From: Mesorhizobium sp. CAU 1732
Lineage (GTDB): Bacteria > Pseudomonadota > Alphaproteobacteria > Rhizobiales > Rhizobiaceae
NCBI RefSeq assembly: GCF_039888675.1
Contig: NZ_JBDQQR010000002.1
Location: forward strand, 534,001 to 598,000
Direction: 5' to 3'
DNA length: 64,000 nt
Part shown: positions 45,264 through 55,867 of the stretch, in pieces
Position numbering within the stretch: position 1 is the first letter of the stretch
Layout of the letters: each line of letters begins with the position of its first letter
Translations under genes and position numbers: made by a program
Notes under the pieces: generated by a model
What the model was told of the DNA's origin: nothing
Seen by the model: the letters and a program-made list of their open reading frames with translations, nothing else
Database searches by the model: none

Positions 45264-46261
45264 GAAACCCACCCCGTTTCACTTTGCTGATGGCGCTGCT
45301 GGGCGCGCTCACTGCCGGCCTGTTCATGCTGTCGCTGACGGTCGGGCCGGCGGCGATCGGCTTCGGCGACAGCATGCGCGCCCTGTTTTCAGGCGATGCT
45401 GGCGAAATCACGCTGATCATGCGGGAAATCCGCCTGCCGCGCGCGATACTGGGGCTGATGATCGGCGCGACGCTCGGCCTGTCGGGCGCGGTTCTGCAGG
45501 GCTTCCTGCGCAATCCGCTGGCCGAACCCGGACTTTTGGGTATCAGCGCATCCGCATCGCTTGGCGCGGTGCTCGCGATCTACACCGGCTTCTCTGCGGC
45601 CTTCCCGCTTGGCCTCCCGATCGCAGCGCTCGGCGGGGCGGTGGTCGCCGTGCTTCTGGTCCGCGCCATGGCGGGTATCGGCGGCGGAACGCTGACGATC
45701 ATCCTCGCGGGCGTCGCGATCTCGGCCTTCGCGGGCGCGATGACATCGCTGGCGCTCAATCTCTCGCCCAACCCGTTCGCCGCATTGGAGATCGTCTTCT
45801 GGATGCTGGGATCGCTGACTGACCGTTCGATGACCCATGTCTGGCTGGCGGCCCCGTTCATTCTGATCGGCTGGGCGATGCTGGGGGCGCTTGCCCGTCC
45901 GCTCGACGCGCTGACGCTTGGCCCCGACGCGGCGTCGAGCATGGGCATCGACATGCGCCGCGTGCAGTTCCTCGCGATCTTCGGTACGGCGGCGTCGGTT
46001 GGCGCGGCGACTGCGGTGGCGGGCGCGATCGGCTTCGTCGGCCTCGTCGTGCCGCACATTCTGCGCCCGCTCGTCGGATCGATCCCGTCGCGCCTCCTGC
46101 CCGCCAGCGCGCTCGGTGGCGCGTCGGTGCTGCTGGCGGCAGACGTTCTCGTGCGCGTCATCGCTCCTGACCGCGACCTCAAGCTGGGCGTTCTGACGGC
46201 GATCGTCGGCGCGCCGTTCTTCCTGTGGCTCGTCTGGCGCACGCGGAGGACCATGCTGTGA
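45260..46261 (+). CDS. btuC: Vitamin B12 ABC transporter permease
   Basis: A 333-residue protein with about ten membrane helices. The FecCD/BtuC signatures are REIRLPRAILGLMIGATLGL, the GAVLQGFLRNPLAEPGLLG stretch that contacts the ATPase, and GAIGFVGLVVPHILRPLVGS. It forms the channel for corrinoid uptake. Its ATG overlaps btuF and its stop overlaps the GTG of btuD (4 nt each), so the four genes are one coupled operon. Confidence 0.93.
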   Translation: MRNPPRFTLLMALLGALTAGLFMLSLTVGPAAIGFGDSMRALFSGDAGEITLIMREIRLPRAILGLMIGATLGLSGAVLQGFLRNPLAEPGLLGISASASLGAVLAIYTGFSAAFPLGLPIAALGGAVVAVLLVRAMAGIGGGTLTIILAGVAISAFAGAMTSLALNLSPNPFAALEIVFWMLGSLTDRSMTHVWLAAPFILIGWAMLGALARPLDALTLGPDAASSMGIDMRRVQFLAIFGTAASVGAATAVAGAIGFVGLVVPHILRPLVGSIPSRLLPASALGGASVLLAADVLVRVIAPDRDLKLGVLTAIVGAPFFLWLVWRTRRTML

Positions 46262-47037
46262 CCTTGCTGGCGATCTCGGACCTGCGGGCAAGACTCGGCA
46301 ACACCGATGTACTCGACGGCGTGTCGCTCGAAATCCAGTCGGGCGAGTTCGTCGGGCTGATCGGGCCGAACGGCGCGGGCAAGTCGACGCTCCTGCGGGC
46401 CATTCTCGGCCTCACCCCGTCACAGGGCGGCATCGAACTCGCCGGTCGATCGGCGAGCGGGATAGCATCGCGGGACCGCGCGCGGCTCGTCTCCTATCTG
46501 CCGCAGGAGCGCGAGATCGCATGGCCGGTGACGGTGCACCGCCTGGTGTCGCTCGGCCGCGCACCCCATCTGCGGGCTTTCGCTTCACAGAGCGTCCACG
46601 ACCAGCAGGCAATCGTCGAGGCGATGCGCCGGATGGATGTGGCGGCCTTCGCGGAACGGCCCGCAACCGACCTCTCAGGCGGCGAGAAGGCGCGGGTGCT
46701 GATCGCGCGCGCACTTGTGCAGGAAGCCCCGCTGATGCTGGCAGACGAGCCGACGGCGGGTCTGGACGCCTCGCATCAGATTGCGCTGATGCGGCTGTTT
46801 GCGGAACTCGCCGGTGAAGGCAAGGGCGTGCTGGTGTCGCTGCACGACCTGGGGCTCGCGGCGCGGTGGTGCACGCGGCTGATCCTGATCGACGGCGGCA
46901 AGATAGTCGCGCAGGGCACACCTGCCGACGTGCTGTCGCCCGACCGGCTTCGCGATGTCTACGGAATACGCGCCTATGTCGCCGACAGCGACGGGCGCCT
47001 CATCGTCCATCCGCTCGATCTCGCCGAGCCCCGGTAG
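46258..47037 (+). CDS. btuD: Vitamin B12 ABC transporter ATPase
   Basis: A 259-residue ATPase with Walker A GPNGAGKST (about residues 38-46), a Q-loop in YLPQEREIAW, signature LSGGEKARV and Walker B MLADEP. The start is GTG 46258, which overlaps the btuC stop. It energises corrinoid import with btuC and btuF. The stop at 47037 is 13 nt before the convergent stop of the DUF2794 gene. No terminator-like hairpin is seen between them. Confidence 0.92.
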   Translation: MTLLAISDLRARLGNTDVLDGVSLEIQSGEFVGLIGPNGAGKSTLLRAILGLTPSQGGIELAGRSASGIASRDRARLVSYLPQEREIAWPVTVHRLVSLGRAPHLRAFASQSVHDQQAIVEAMRRMDVAAFAERPATDLSGGEKARVLIARALVQEAPLMLADEPTAGLDASHQIALMRLFAELAGEGKGVLVSLHDLGLAARWCTRLILIDGGKIVAQGTPADVLSPDRLRDVYGIRAYVADSDGRLIVHPLDLAEPR

Positions 47038-47049
47038 GACGAACGCCTG

Positions 47050-47436
47050 TCAGGCCCTGACCAGCTTGAGCGGCTTGTCGAACACCGACAGAACGCGGGG
47101 AAGCTCGTGGCCCCGCTTCAGGATAAGGCCGTTGGCGGCCACCACCGAAAACGCGCCCTGTTTTCGCGCCAGGGCCGGGGTCTTCACGATCTGGTAGAGC
47201 GGCACCTCGCTGGTGCGGCGGAATGCCGAGAACACGGCGCGGTCCCGAAGGTGGTCGATCGCGTAGTCGCGCCATTCTCCGGCGGCGACCATCTCGCCAT
47301 ATATCCTGAGGATCATGTCCAGCTCGCGCCGGTGAAACGTGACCGGCAATGCGTCGCGTTCTCGACGGGCCTCATGGAGGGGGATCAATATCGCGGAATC
47401 GTCCCTACCCTCCGCGCCCGTGCCGTGATCGGTCAT
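47050..47436 (-). CDS. DUF2794 family protein
   Basis: A 128-residue protein. The core VTFHRRELDMILRIYGEMVAA, GEWRDYAIDHLRDRAVFSAF, FRRTSEVPLYQIVKTPALAR and RKQGAFSVVAANGLILKRGHE is the whole DUF2794 domain, a family found almost only in alphaproteobacteria and of unknown function. ATG 47436 starts the protein naturally; upstream in-frame codons would add a Cys-rich non-family stretch. The conserved context in related genomes is not known to me, but here its upstream side faces a structured RNA. Confidence 0.85.
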   Translation of the reverse strand: MTDHGTGAEGRDDSAILIPLHEARRERDALPVTFHRRELDMILRIYGEMVAAGEWRDYAIDHLRDRAVFSAFRRTSEVPLYQIVKTPALARKQGAFSVVAANGLILKRGHELPRVLSVFDKPLKLVRA

Positions 47437-47639
47437 GCAGCAGCCTTTCGTGACAGTTCGACGACACATGAAAGGTCGCGCGTCACCGGGCCAATTGCAA
47501 GCCACTTGTGGCATCCACCGCTCTCGCTGTTCGCGCCCTTGTAACGCTTCGTTACAGCCAGATCACGAACACGCACCACCTGTCTCCATTGGTGATGTTC
47601 TGCCACATTCTCGCCTTCTTTTATCCCAGCTACCGCCTC

Positions 47640-47837
47640 AAAGTCTGGCGAACATCCCCTCGTTGCCTGAGACGGTTCGGTCCGGCATGGCCCTGTAACC
47701 CCAAGCCCCCCGCCCACGGGGTCAAGGTCGGATCGAACCAACTCCGGGTCTCAAGACCCCAGATATCGGCAGCAGAACGATCCCAAAGCAAGACAAGAGC
47801 CGGCGCCCGGAGAAATTCGGCGTCGGTTTTGTTTTGT
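47640..47837 (+). ncRNA. Structured RNA resembling alphaproteobacterial 6S RNA
   Basis: Between two minus-strand genes the plus strand holds a long self-complementary segment ending in a strong terminator. The segment CCTGAGACGGTTCGGTCCGG (starting 47666) pairs with the downstream stretch that contains TCGGATCGAACC (starting 47739) and GGTCTCAAGACC: TGAGAC with GTCTCA, and a 13-bp helix GGTTCGGTCCGGC with GTCGGATCGAACC that includes two G-U pairs. The inner part folds as a CCCC/GGGG hairpin. Long imperfect duplex, central asymmetric bulge (AACTCCG) and length of about 160-200 nt match 6S RNA, which binds RNA polymerase. The name is from memory of 6S sequences, not from a search; the 5' end is approximate. 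The upstream part 47437-47640 shows no gene. Confidence 0.55.
47799..47837 (+). terminator. Rho-independent terminator
   Basis: A 9-bp stem GCCGGCGCC (47799-47807) with GGCGTCGGT (47819-47827), allowing two G-U pairs, is followed at once by a U-rich tract TTTTGTTTTG. It reads on the plus strand, where the only candidate transcript is the structured RNA upstream, since both neighbouring protein genes are on the minus strand. Confidence 0.8.
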
Positions 47838-47848
47838 CTGCTGCCGCG

Positions 47849-48607
47849 TCAGCTTTGCGGAACGGTGATGATCGCCGCGCCGAGGATGGGCCCGGGAAGG
47901 CCGCCTTTTTTCATCTCCTGGACGAGCACGGCGCAGCCGCCGGATGCCTTCTTGACGATCTCGCTCATCGGCAGTTCGAAGCGCGTCTTCCTGCCGTGCC
48001 ACATTCCGGCGGTGTGGAAACTTGATACCGAGTTCAGATAGACGAAGGAGCGGCCCTTGTTATCGCCGCGTTTGATCTCGACTTCCGTGGCGGGATCGAA
48101 ATAGACCAGCACGATCTGCGCCTCGCTGATCTTCCGATCCGAGGCGCCCGTCTCGATAATCACGCTGTCGCCGGAATAGGTCACGTCGACATCGACGGTC
48201 ATGCCCTCGACGGTGCCCTCCATGCGTTCGATCGCGGCATCGAGCTTCCTGCGCTTGGCGCCGTTCAACTGATGGCGGCCGTTGACGACGGCCTGGGGCG
48301 TGTAGACGGATCGATTGCCGAAGGTGCGGCTGTATTCCTGCTGGCGAGCCGTGTTGTCGGGCGTCGCAAGCGTATCGCGCCAGCCGAGATAGTCCCAGTA
48401 ATCGACATGGTAGGACAGGGCGACGACGTCACCGGACCGGGCGAGTGCGCTGAGGTGTTCGTCCGCGGGCGGGCACGAATTGCACCCCTGGCTTGTAAAC
48501 AGCTCGACCACGGCACGCGGGCGCTTGACATGATCCCCTGCAGCCGCGCCATAGGGCAGTGCAAAGAGGAAAACGGCCGTCACCAGCCTGAGGTTTCTAA
48601 AGCCCAC
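47849..48607 (-). CDS. DUF1223 family exported protein (thioredoxin-like)
   Basis: A 252-residue protein. A short hydrophobic signal (LVTAVFLFALPYGAAAG) precedes the DUF1223 core: VVELFTSQGCNSCPPADEHL with a CxxC pair, ALSYHVDYWDYLGWRDTLA, and YTPQAVVNGRHQLNG. The family has a thioredoxin-like fold with an N-terminal redox motif and is widespread in rhizobia; a role in the cell envelope is assumed but the function is not proven. ATG 48607 is its natural start. It is divergent from the ceramidase-like gene across 140 nt. Confidence 0.87.
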   Translation of the reverse strand: MGFRNLRLVTAVFLFALPYGAAAGDHVKRPRAVVELFTSQGCNSCPPADEHLSALARSGDVVALSYHVDYWDYLGWRDTLATPDNTARQQEYSRTFGNRSVYTPQAVVNGRHQLNGAKRRKLDAAIERMEGTVEGMTVDVDVTYSGDSVIIETGASDRKISEAQIVLVYFDPATEVEIKRGDNKGRSFVYLNSVSSFHTAGMWHGRKTRFELPMSEIVKKASGGCAVLVQEMKKGGLPGPILGAAIITVPQS

Positions 48608-48747
48608 GGAATTTCCCGGTAGTCGTTTCGGATTCAGGCTGGAAGCCCGTCGAAGTCTGCGTACAGATTAGGCAGCACAGGCTTCAACGGAAAGTCACGT
48701 TGCGGTGAAACGCTTATACCAAGCCGGCACTATCACGAGAACCGATC

Positions 48748-49413
48748 ATGTTCGATGAACTTCACACCCATCTCGATCTTTATTGCGAGCGGACAGGTCC
48801 CGAATTCTGGTCGGAACCGGTCAACGCGCTTACAAACCTGGCCTTCGTCCTCGCCGGGCTCTGGGGCGTCTATGAGGTTCGCAGGCGCGGTACCGGCGCC
48901 TTCGCCGAGGCGCTGGCGTGGTGGGCGGTGGCGATCGGCATAGGCTCGTTCCTGTTCCATACCTTCGCCAACCGGCTGACGATGTGGGCCGATATCCTGC
49001 CGATTGCGGGCTTTACGCTTGCCTATACATGGTTGAACCTGCGCCGCTTCGTCGGCATGGCATGGCCCAGAGCGCTCGCCGTCTTCATCGGCTTCTACAT
49101 CACCGCCGCGATCATCACGCTGATGGTCCCCGACTGGCTGCGGGAGGCGACGAATGGCTCGACAGGCTATCTTCCGCCGTTCCTGGCGCTGATCTTCTTC
49201 GGCATGGTGGTGATCCGCGCGGGCAACCCGGCCGGCTGGTACAACATCGTCGCGGCGTTGATGTTCTGCGCGTCCGTCACATTCCGGGCTATCGATCCGG
49301 TTGTCTGCGAAGCGATGCCGCTGGGCACGCACTTCCTGTGGCACACGATCAACGGATTGATGCTGGGCGTTCTGCTGGCGGCAACGGCGCGATATGGGGC
49401 GCCGCGGCGGTAA
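48748..49413 (+). CDS. Ceramidase-family (alkaline ceramidase-like) membrane protein
   Basis: A 221-residue protein with about seven hydrophobic segments. The family motifs are DLYCERTGPEFWSEPVNALTN near the N-terminus, GIGSFLFHTFANRLTMWAD, and HFLWHTINGLMLGV at the end. The His and Asp residues correspond to the metal-binding residues of the CREST/alkaline ceramidase family. In bacteria these proteins are of unknown substrate and may act on other lipid amides. ATG 48748 starts the protein. A palindromic repeat that could act as a terminator lies 41 nt after the stop. Confidence 0.83.
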   Translation: MFDELHTHLDLYCERTGPEFWSEPVNALTNLAFVLAGLWGVYEVRRRGTGAFAEALAWWAVAIGIGSFLFHTFANRLTMWADILPIAGFTLAYTWLNLRRFVGMAWPRALAVFIGFYITAAIITLMVPDWLREATNGSTGYLPPFLALIFFGMVVIRAGNPAGWYNIVAALMFCASVTFRAIDPVVCEAMPLGTHFLWHTINGLMLGVLLAATARYGAPRR

Positions 49414-49454
49414 GCAAATGAGAGGCAGAGAGCCAACCTTCGAAGGATCGCTCT

Positions 49455-49506
49455 GCCCCTCATCCGGCCTTTCAGGCCACCTTCTCCCCGTAGACGGGGA
49501 GAAGGA
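49455..49506. repeat. Rhizobial palindromic repeat (REP-like) between convergent genes
   Basis: Two adjoining stems: GGCCT-ttc-AGGCC (49466-49478) and a perfect 11-bp stem CCTTCTCCCCG (49480-49490) with CGGGGAGAAGG (49495-49505) around a TAGA tetraloop. This CCCCTCATCCGGC... plus TTCTCCCCG...CGGGGAGAA pattern recurs in rhizobial genomes as an intergenic palindrome (from general knowledge). Placed between the convergent ceramidase-like and aconitase genes, it probably also works as a two-way terminator or mRNA-end stabiliser. Confidence 0.75.
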
Positions 49507-49517
49507 AAAGCCGCTGC

Positions 49518-52208
<2,691 letters not shown>

Positions 52209-52382
52209 GTGCGATCCCTAACGTTCGGTTGCCGATTGGGTAACGGACGCCAGTGGCATGCTAACACGCGCAAAGGTGCGGGTACGGTCATTTCCGCTGT
52301 CCGTTCCCATGCGACCCGGCCGTTCAAGGCGGCGCGCGCGCTGGTCGGCGCAATATGGTTTCCGTGCCGACCGCTGGCACGG

Positions 52383-52412
52383 TTGCCCCGCATATAGTGA
52401 ATTTCCTAAAAT
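52383..52412 (+). promoter_or_regulatory. Possible sigma-70-type promoter of the ccm genes
   Basis: TTGCCC (52383-52388), an 18-nt spacer and TAAAAT (52407-52412) lie in the AT-rich part of the acnA-ccmA gap, about 75 nt before the ccmA ATG. The match is moderate and rests on sequence alone. The same gap must hold the acnA promoter on the other strand. Confidence 0.35.
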
Positions 52413-52486
52413 AGTTCTAGACGGGGTTGGGCGAAATCGCTGCATTGCACGGGGTAATCCGGCGGCAGCCGGAGAACGGGACCGAG

Positions 52487-53098
52487 ATGCGGCTGATTGC
52501 CGACGATCTGAGCGGAGAACGCGGCGGAGAGCCTGTCTTTGACGGCGTGGGCTTTGCGCTCGGTGACGGCGAAGCGCTCGTCGTCACCGGACCCAACGGC
52601 TCGGGCAAATCGACGCTGTTGCGGATCGTCGCCGGACTGCTTGCCCCAGCCGGCGGCGTGATTCGGCTGGAGGACGCGCCACCCGAGTTCGAGACCGTCG
52701 CCTCGGCCGCGCACTATCTCGGCCACGCGAACGCGATGAAGACGGCGCTGAGCGTCGAGGAGAACCTCTCCTTCTGGCAGGATTTCTGCGGCGAGCCGCA
52801 TCTGTCGGTGCCCGAAGCACTCGACATGATCGGGCTGCCCACCGTCGCGTCCCTGCCCTATGGCTATCTCTCGACCGGCCAGAAACGGCGCGTGTCGATC
52901 GCCAAGCTCCTCGTCAGCTACCGGCCGATCTGGCTGCTCGACGAACCGACCGCCGGCCTCGACAAGGCGTCGGAGCGACAGTTCGCGGACCTGATGCGGG
53001 CGCATCTGGACGATGGCGGCATCATCCTCGCCGCCACGCATCTGCCGCTGGGGCTGGCGGGGGTGGGGGAGTTGGCGATGGGCGGCAGCCGGATATGA
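52487..53098 (+). CDS. ccmA: Haem exporter ATP-binding protein CcmA
   Basis: A 203-residue small ATPase with Walker A TGPNGSGKST at about residues 34-43, the CcmA signature LSTGQKRRVSIAKLL and Walker B IWLLDEPTAGLD. CcmA with CcmB and CcmC handles haem on the cytoplasmic membrane for attachment to apo-cytochrome c in the periplasm. ATG 52487 has GAGAACGGGA upstream. A pair of palindromic repeats separates it from ccmB, which is unusual because ccmA and ccmB often overlap. Confidence 0.94.
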   Translation: MRLIADDLSGERGGEPVFDGVGFALGDGEALVVTGPNGSGKSTLLRIVAGLLAPAGGVIRLEDAPPEFETVASAAHYLGHANAMKTALSVEENLSFWQDFCGEPHLSVPEALDMIGLPTVASLPYGYLSTGQKRRVSIAKLLVSYRPIWLLDEPTAGLDKASERQFADLMRAHLDDGGIILAATHLPLGLAGVGELAMGGSRI

Positions 53099-53112
53099 AG
53101 GCGCTTCGTCAC

Positions 53113-53161
53113 GCCCCCCTCTGGCCTTCCGGCCATCTCCCCCACATGGGGGGAGATCAGC
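53113..53161 (+). repeat. Palindromic intergenic repeat, copy 1 (ccmA-ccmB gap)
   Basis: It begins as a C-rich CCCCCCTCTGG, then has GGCC-ttcc-GGCC and the stem ATCTCCCCC-acat-GGGGGGAGAT (53135-53157). It starts 15 nt after the ccmA stop. A second copy in opposite orientation lies at 53220-53268. This is the other common rhizobial palindrome type, distinct from the one at 49455. Confidence 0.75.
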
Positions 53162-53219
53162 AGCTTCGCTGTTTCCGCGCGTTCTGCAACGATGACGATT
53201 GGCGAACGTCGCGGCGCAA

Positions 53220-53268
53220 GCTGATCTCCCCCCTCGTGGGGGAGATGTCCGGCAGGACAGAGGGGGGC
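53220..53268 (-). repeat. Palindromic intergenic repeat, copy 2 (inverted relative to copy 1)
   Basis: On the plus strand it reads CTGATCTCCCCCC-tcgt-GGGGGAGATG, then TCCGGCAGGA and a G-run, that is the reverse complement of copy 1 with a few changes. The two copies are separated by 58 nt and could pair with each other as one large hairpin in the transcript between ccmA and ccmB. Confidence 0.75.
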
Positions 53269-53306
53269 AACGTAGGGCGCGAAATTTCCGTTGAAGGCAT
53301 GACCGC

Positions 53307-53972
53307 ATGCTAGCCCTCTTCCGCCGCGACCTGCGTTTGGGCCTGCGTGCCGGCGGCGGGGCGCTGGTGGGCGTTTTGTTCTTTCTGGCCGTGGTGGCCG
53401 TGATTCCCTTCGGCGTCGGGCCCGACCTGAACCTGCTGGCCCGCATCGGCCCGGCCATCCTCTGGATCGGGGCGCTTCTCGCCAGCCTGCTCGGCCTCGA
53501 CCGCCTGTTTCAGGCCGACCGCGAGGACGGTTCGCTCGATCTCCTGATCATGGCCGACGACCGCCACATGCTGGCACTGACGGTGCTGGTGAAATGCCTC
53601 GCGCACTGGACCGCGAGCGTTTTGCCCCTGGTGATCGCCTCGCCGCTGCTCGGCATCTTCATGAACATGGAGCCGATCGCGATCGCGGCGACGAGCGCGA
53701 CGCTTTTGATCGGCACGCCCGCGATCGCCTTTATCGGCGCGGTCGGGGCGGCCGTCGCGGTGTCGCTGCCGCGCGGCGGGCTTCTGGTCTCGGTGCTGAT
53801 CCTGCCACTGGCGATCCCGATCCTGATCTTCGGCGTCTCCGCCTCCTACGGCGCCGTCAACGAGCCGGAACCCTTCACGCCGCCCTTCCTGATCCTGTGC
53901 GCGCTGACGCTGCTCTTCGCCGTCATCGGCCCCTTCGCCGCCGCGCTGGCCCTGAAGGGCGCTTCGGACTGA
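53307..53972 (+). CDS. ccmB: Haem exporter permease CcmB
   Basis: A 221-residue membrane protein with about six helices. The N-terminal LFRRDLRLGLRAGGGALVGVLFFL and the central LDRLFQADREDGSLDLLIM stretch are conserved in CcmB, as is PFLILCALTLLFAVIGPFAA at the end. It partners CcmA. ATG 53307 follows the repeat-filled gap of 208 nt, and it is followed by 1.1 kb without genes before ccmC, so ccmB and ccmC may need separate promoters. Confidence 0.93.
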   Translation: MLALFRRDLRLGLRAGGGALVGVLFFLAVVAVIPFGVGPDLNLLARIGPAILWIGALLASLLGLDRLFQADREDGSLDLLIMADDRHMLALTVLVKCLAHWTASVLPLVIASPLLGIFMNMEPIAIAATSATLLIGTPAIAFIGAVGAAVAVSLPRGGLLVSVLILPLAIPILIFGVSASYGAVNEPEPFTPPFLILCALTLLFAVIGPFAAALALKGASD

Positions 53973-54427
53973 CGCGCGCGTCCTCGTTACCACGCCCCGT
54001 TTCCGGTCTGGTCCTTGTGAAAGGGCGGGAAGCGGGGCGCGAGGCCGTGTCTTCCGAATGATAATTACGTGGTGCGAACCTCGCGCCCCGCCGGTGCTGT
54101 CACCAACGGCGAAGCTGGGCCGGACTTGGCATTTGCGCCTCCGACTCCGACCTCCACCGAAGCCCGGATTCAAGGCCAGACGTCTCACTCGTCAGACCAC
54201 GCTACCCGGACACCGTCACCCTCCCCTGATCCCCGGTGCGCACCAGAGTTCCCGTGAGGGCGATGGGGCGAATATGGCGGCGGCGGTGGGGGCGTGGATG
54301 AAAGAGGGCGGATATTTTTGAGAAGTGGTTGATCGGGTTGGGGGAAAGTTTTGGGAGTGGGGAATCTTCTCCACCTGCGGTTTGTGACCGGGGCGCAGGG
54401 TTCTGGACCATCCAGTGGTGGGACCGG
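53973..54427. other. Non-coding stretch before the MITE-like elements
   Basis: About 455 nt after ccmB hold no gene that I can support; the short open frames are Arg/Pro/Ser-rich without ribosome sites. The part from about 54180 has G-rich, low-complexity runs and a single copy of a TTCTGGACC...ACCGGCGAGG segment leading into the first MITE-like element. It looks like decayed repeat DNA. Confidence 0.5.
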
Positions 54428-54642
54428 CGAGGCATGGATCCCCGGGTCTGCGCATCGAGCTTCGCTCGACGCTCCGCCCGAGGATGACGAAGTGGATGGG
54501 GATGCCTTGAGGTGGCGAGGGTAGGTGAAGCTCATCGAAAACCGTCACCGCCTCCGAACCCGACTCAGCCGAAAACCACCCCACCTTCGTCATTCTCGGG
54601 CGACCGAGCGAAGTGGAGGAAGACCCGGGAATCCATGCCTCG
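54428..54642 (+). repeat. MITE-like element, copy 1
   Basis: A 215-bp unit. The left end CGAGGCATGGATCCCCGGGT runs on to GAGGATGACGAAG, and the right end is its inverse, TCGTCATTCTCGGGCGA...GACCCGGGAATCCATGCCTCG (54588-54642). The ends form long imperfect terminal inverted repeats, with a conserved middle ACCGTCACCGCCTCCGAACC (54541-54560). There is no coding capacity and no visible transposase. Two further copies are at 54734-54924 and 62614-62777. Similarity extends about 20 nt to the left of copies 2 and 3. Confidence 0.75.
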
Positions 54643-54733
54643 TCAGTTGGTGACAAGCGGGGTGGTCCCGATGTTCGTCAATTTCGGATGTGCGGTGAGT
54701 GCCCGGTTCTGCGCCACCCTGCGGCGGGGCCGG

Positions 54734-54924
54734 CGAGGCATGGATCCCCGGGTCTGCGCATCGAGCTTCGCTCGACGCTCCGCCCGAGGATGACGAAGTG
54801 GATGGGGTAGGCTCACCGGAAACCGTCACCGCCTCCGAACCTGACTCAGCCGGAAACCACCCCACATTCGTCATTCTCGGGCGAGCGGAGCGAAGCGGAG
54901 GGAGACCCGGGAATCCATGCCTCG
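54734..54924 (+). repeat. MITE-like element, copy 2
   Basis: A 191-bp unit in the same orientation as copy 1, 91 nt downstream. The left arm is identical to copy 1 over most of 80 nt (through TTCGCTCGACGCTCCGCCCG). The middle ACCGTCACCGCCTCCGAACC is identical, and the right arm ends GACCCGGGAATCCATGCCTCG. It lacks the extra segment GAGGTGGCGAGGGTAGGTG present in copy 1. Such near-identity suggests recent duplication or gene conversion. Confidence 0.75.
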
Positions 54925-54965
54925 TGGGTCGATCGCGGGCTCGACGGGGGACAGTTCGCGAACCC

Positions 54966-55088
54966 AATAGACCGCACGATTGCGGCTCACATCCGGGCCG
55001 CCGCCCATCCTCGTCACGCCGGGCGCGACGACTTCACTCACGCGGGTTTGATCGGCGTCGATTGCGCGCCGCAATCGTGCGGTCTATT
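54966..55088. repeat. Perfect 21-bp inverted repeat upstream of ccmC
   Basis: The 21 bases at 54966-54986, containing AGACCGCACGATTGCGG, are repeated exactly inverted at 55068-55088, with 81 nt between. The right arm ends 8 nt before the ATG of ccmC, so its pairing would put the ribosome site next to a long stem. It could be a regulatory hairpin, the footprint of an insertion, or a terminator-like stem. No T-run follows. Confidence 0.7.
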
Positions 55089-55096
55089 TGGATGCC

Positions 55097-55867
55097 ATGA
55101 GCGACACCGCAGCACCGGCCGGACGCTGGATCGACATCGCAAATCCGACGCGCTTCATCGCGCTGGCGGATCGCATCGTGCCGTGGCTGGGCGGACTTGC
55201 CGCGATCGCGCTTGGCGCCGGGCTGTGGATGGCCTTCGCCGCACCGGAAGACTACCAGCAGGGCATCACCGTCCGCATCATGTACATCCACGTGCCGTTC
55301 GCGTGGCTCGCCATGATGTGCTACTCGGTCATGGCGATTTCGGCGCTCGGCACACTGGTCTGGCGTCATCCGCTGGCCGACGTCGCGCTCAAGGCCGCGG
55401 CCCCGATCGGCGCCGCCTTCACGCTGCTCGCACTCGCCACCGGCTCCATCTGGGGCAAGCCTATGTGGGGCACGTGGTGGGTCTGGGATGCCCGCCTCAC
55501 CTCCGTTTTCGTGCTGTTCCTGATGTATCTCGGCATCATCGCGCTGACCCGCGCGCTCGACGATCCGTCGCGAAGCGCGCGCGCCGCCGCGATCGTGACG
55601 CTGGTCGGCTTCATCAACATCCCGATCATCAAGTTCTCCGTCGACTGGTGGAACACGCTGCACCAGCCGGCCTCCGTCATCCGACTGGACGGCCCGACGA
55701 TCCACCCGTCGCTGCTCTGGCCGCTGCTGGTGTGCGCGCTGGGGTTCACGCTCCTGTTCTTCACGCTTCATTTGATGGCGATGCGGACGGAAATCTGGAG
55801 CCGCCGCGTCTCGGCGATGCGCCGCATGGCTGCGCGCGGCGCGGATGCGGCAGGGCAGCGCCCATGA
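55097..55867 (+). CDS. ccmC: Haem exporter permease CcmC
   Basis: A 256-residue protein with six membrane helices and the tryptophan-rich WWD motif WGTWWVWDARLTS at about residues 125-137, which binds haem in the periplasm, flanked by the conserved His in IMYIHVPFAW and TLHQPASV. It hands haem to CcmE. ATG 55097 starts it (TTG 55088 is in frame but overlaps the inverted repeat). It overlaps ccmD by 4 nt. Confidence 0.94.
   Translation: MSDTAAPAGRWIDIANPTRFIALADRIVPWLGGLAAIALGAGLWMAFAAPEDYQQGITVRIMYIHVPFAWLAMMCYSVMAISALGTLVWRHPLADVALKAAAPIGAAFTLLALATGSIWGKPMWGTWWVWDARLTSVFVLFLMYLGIIALTRALDDPSRSARAAAIVTLVGFINIPIIKFSVDWWNTLHQPASVIRLDGPTIHPSLLWPLLVCALGFTLLFFTLHLMAMRTEIWSRRVSAMRRMAARGADAAGQRP

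Noticed and set aside
54058..54967. Several short frames in the repeat region between ccmB and ccmC
   Set aside because: They arise from the repeat sequence, are Arg/Pro-rich, and appear on both strands.
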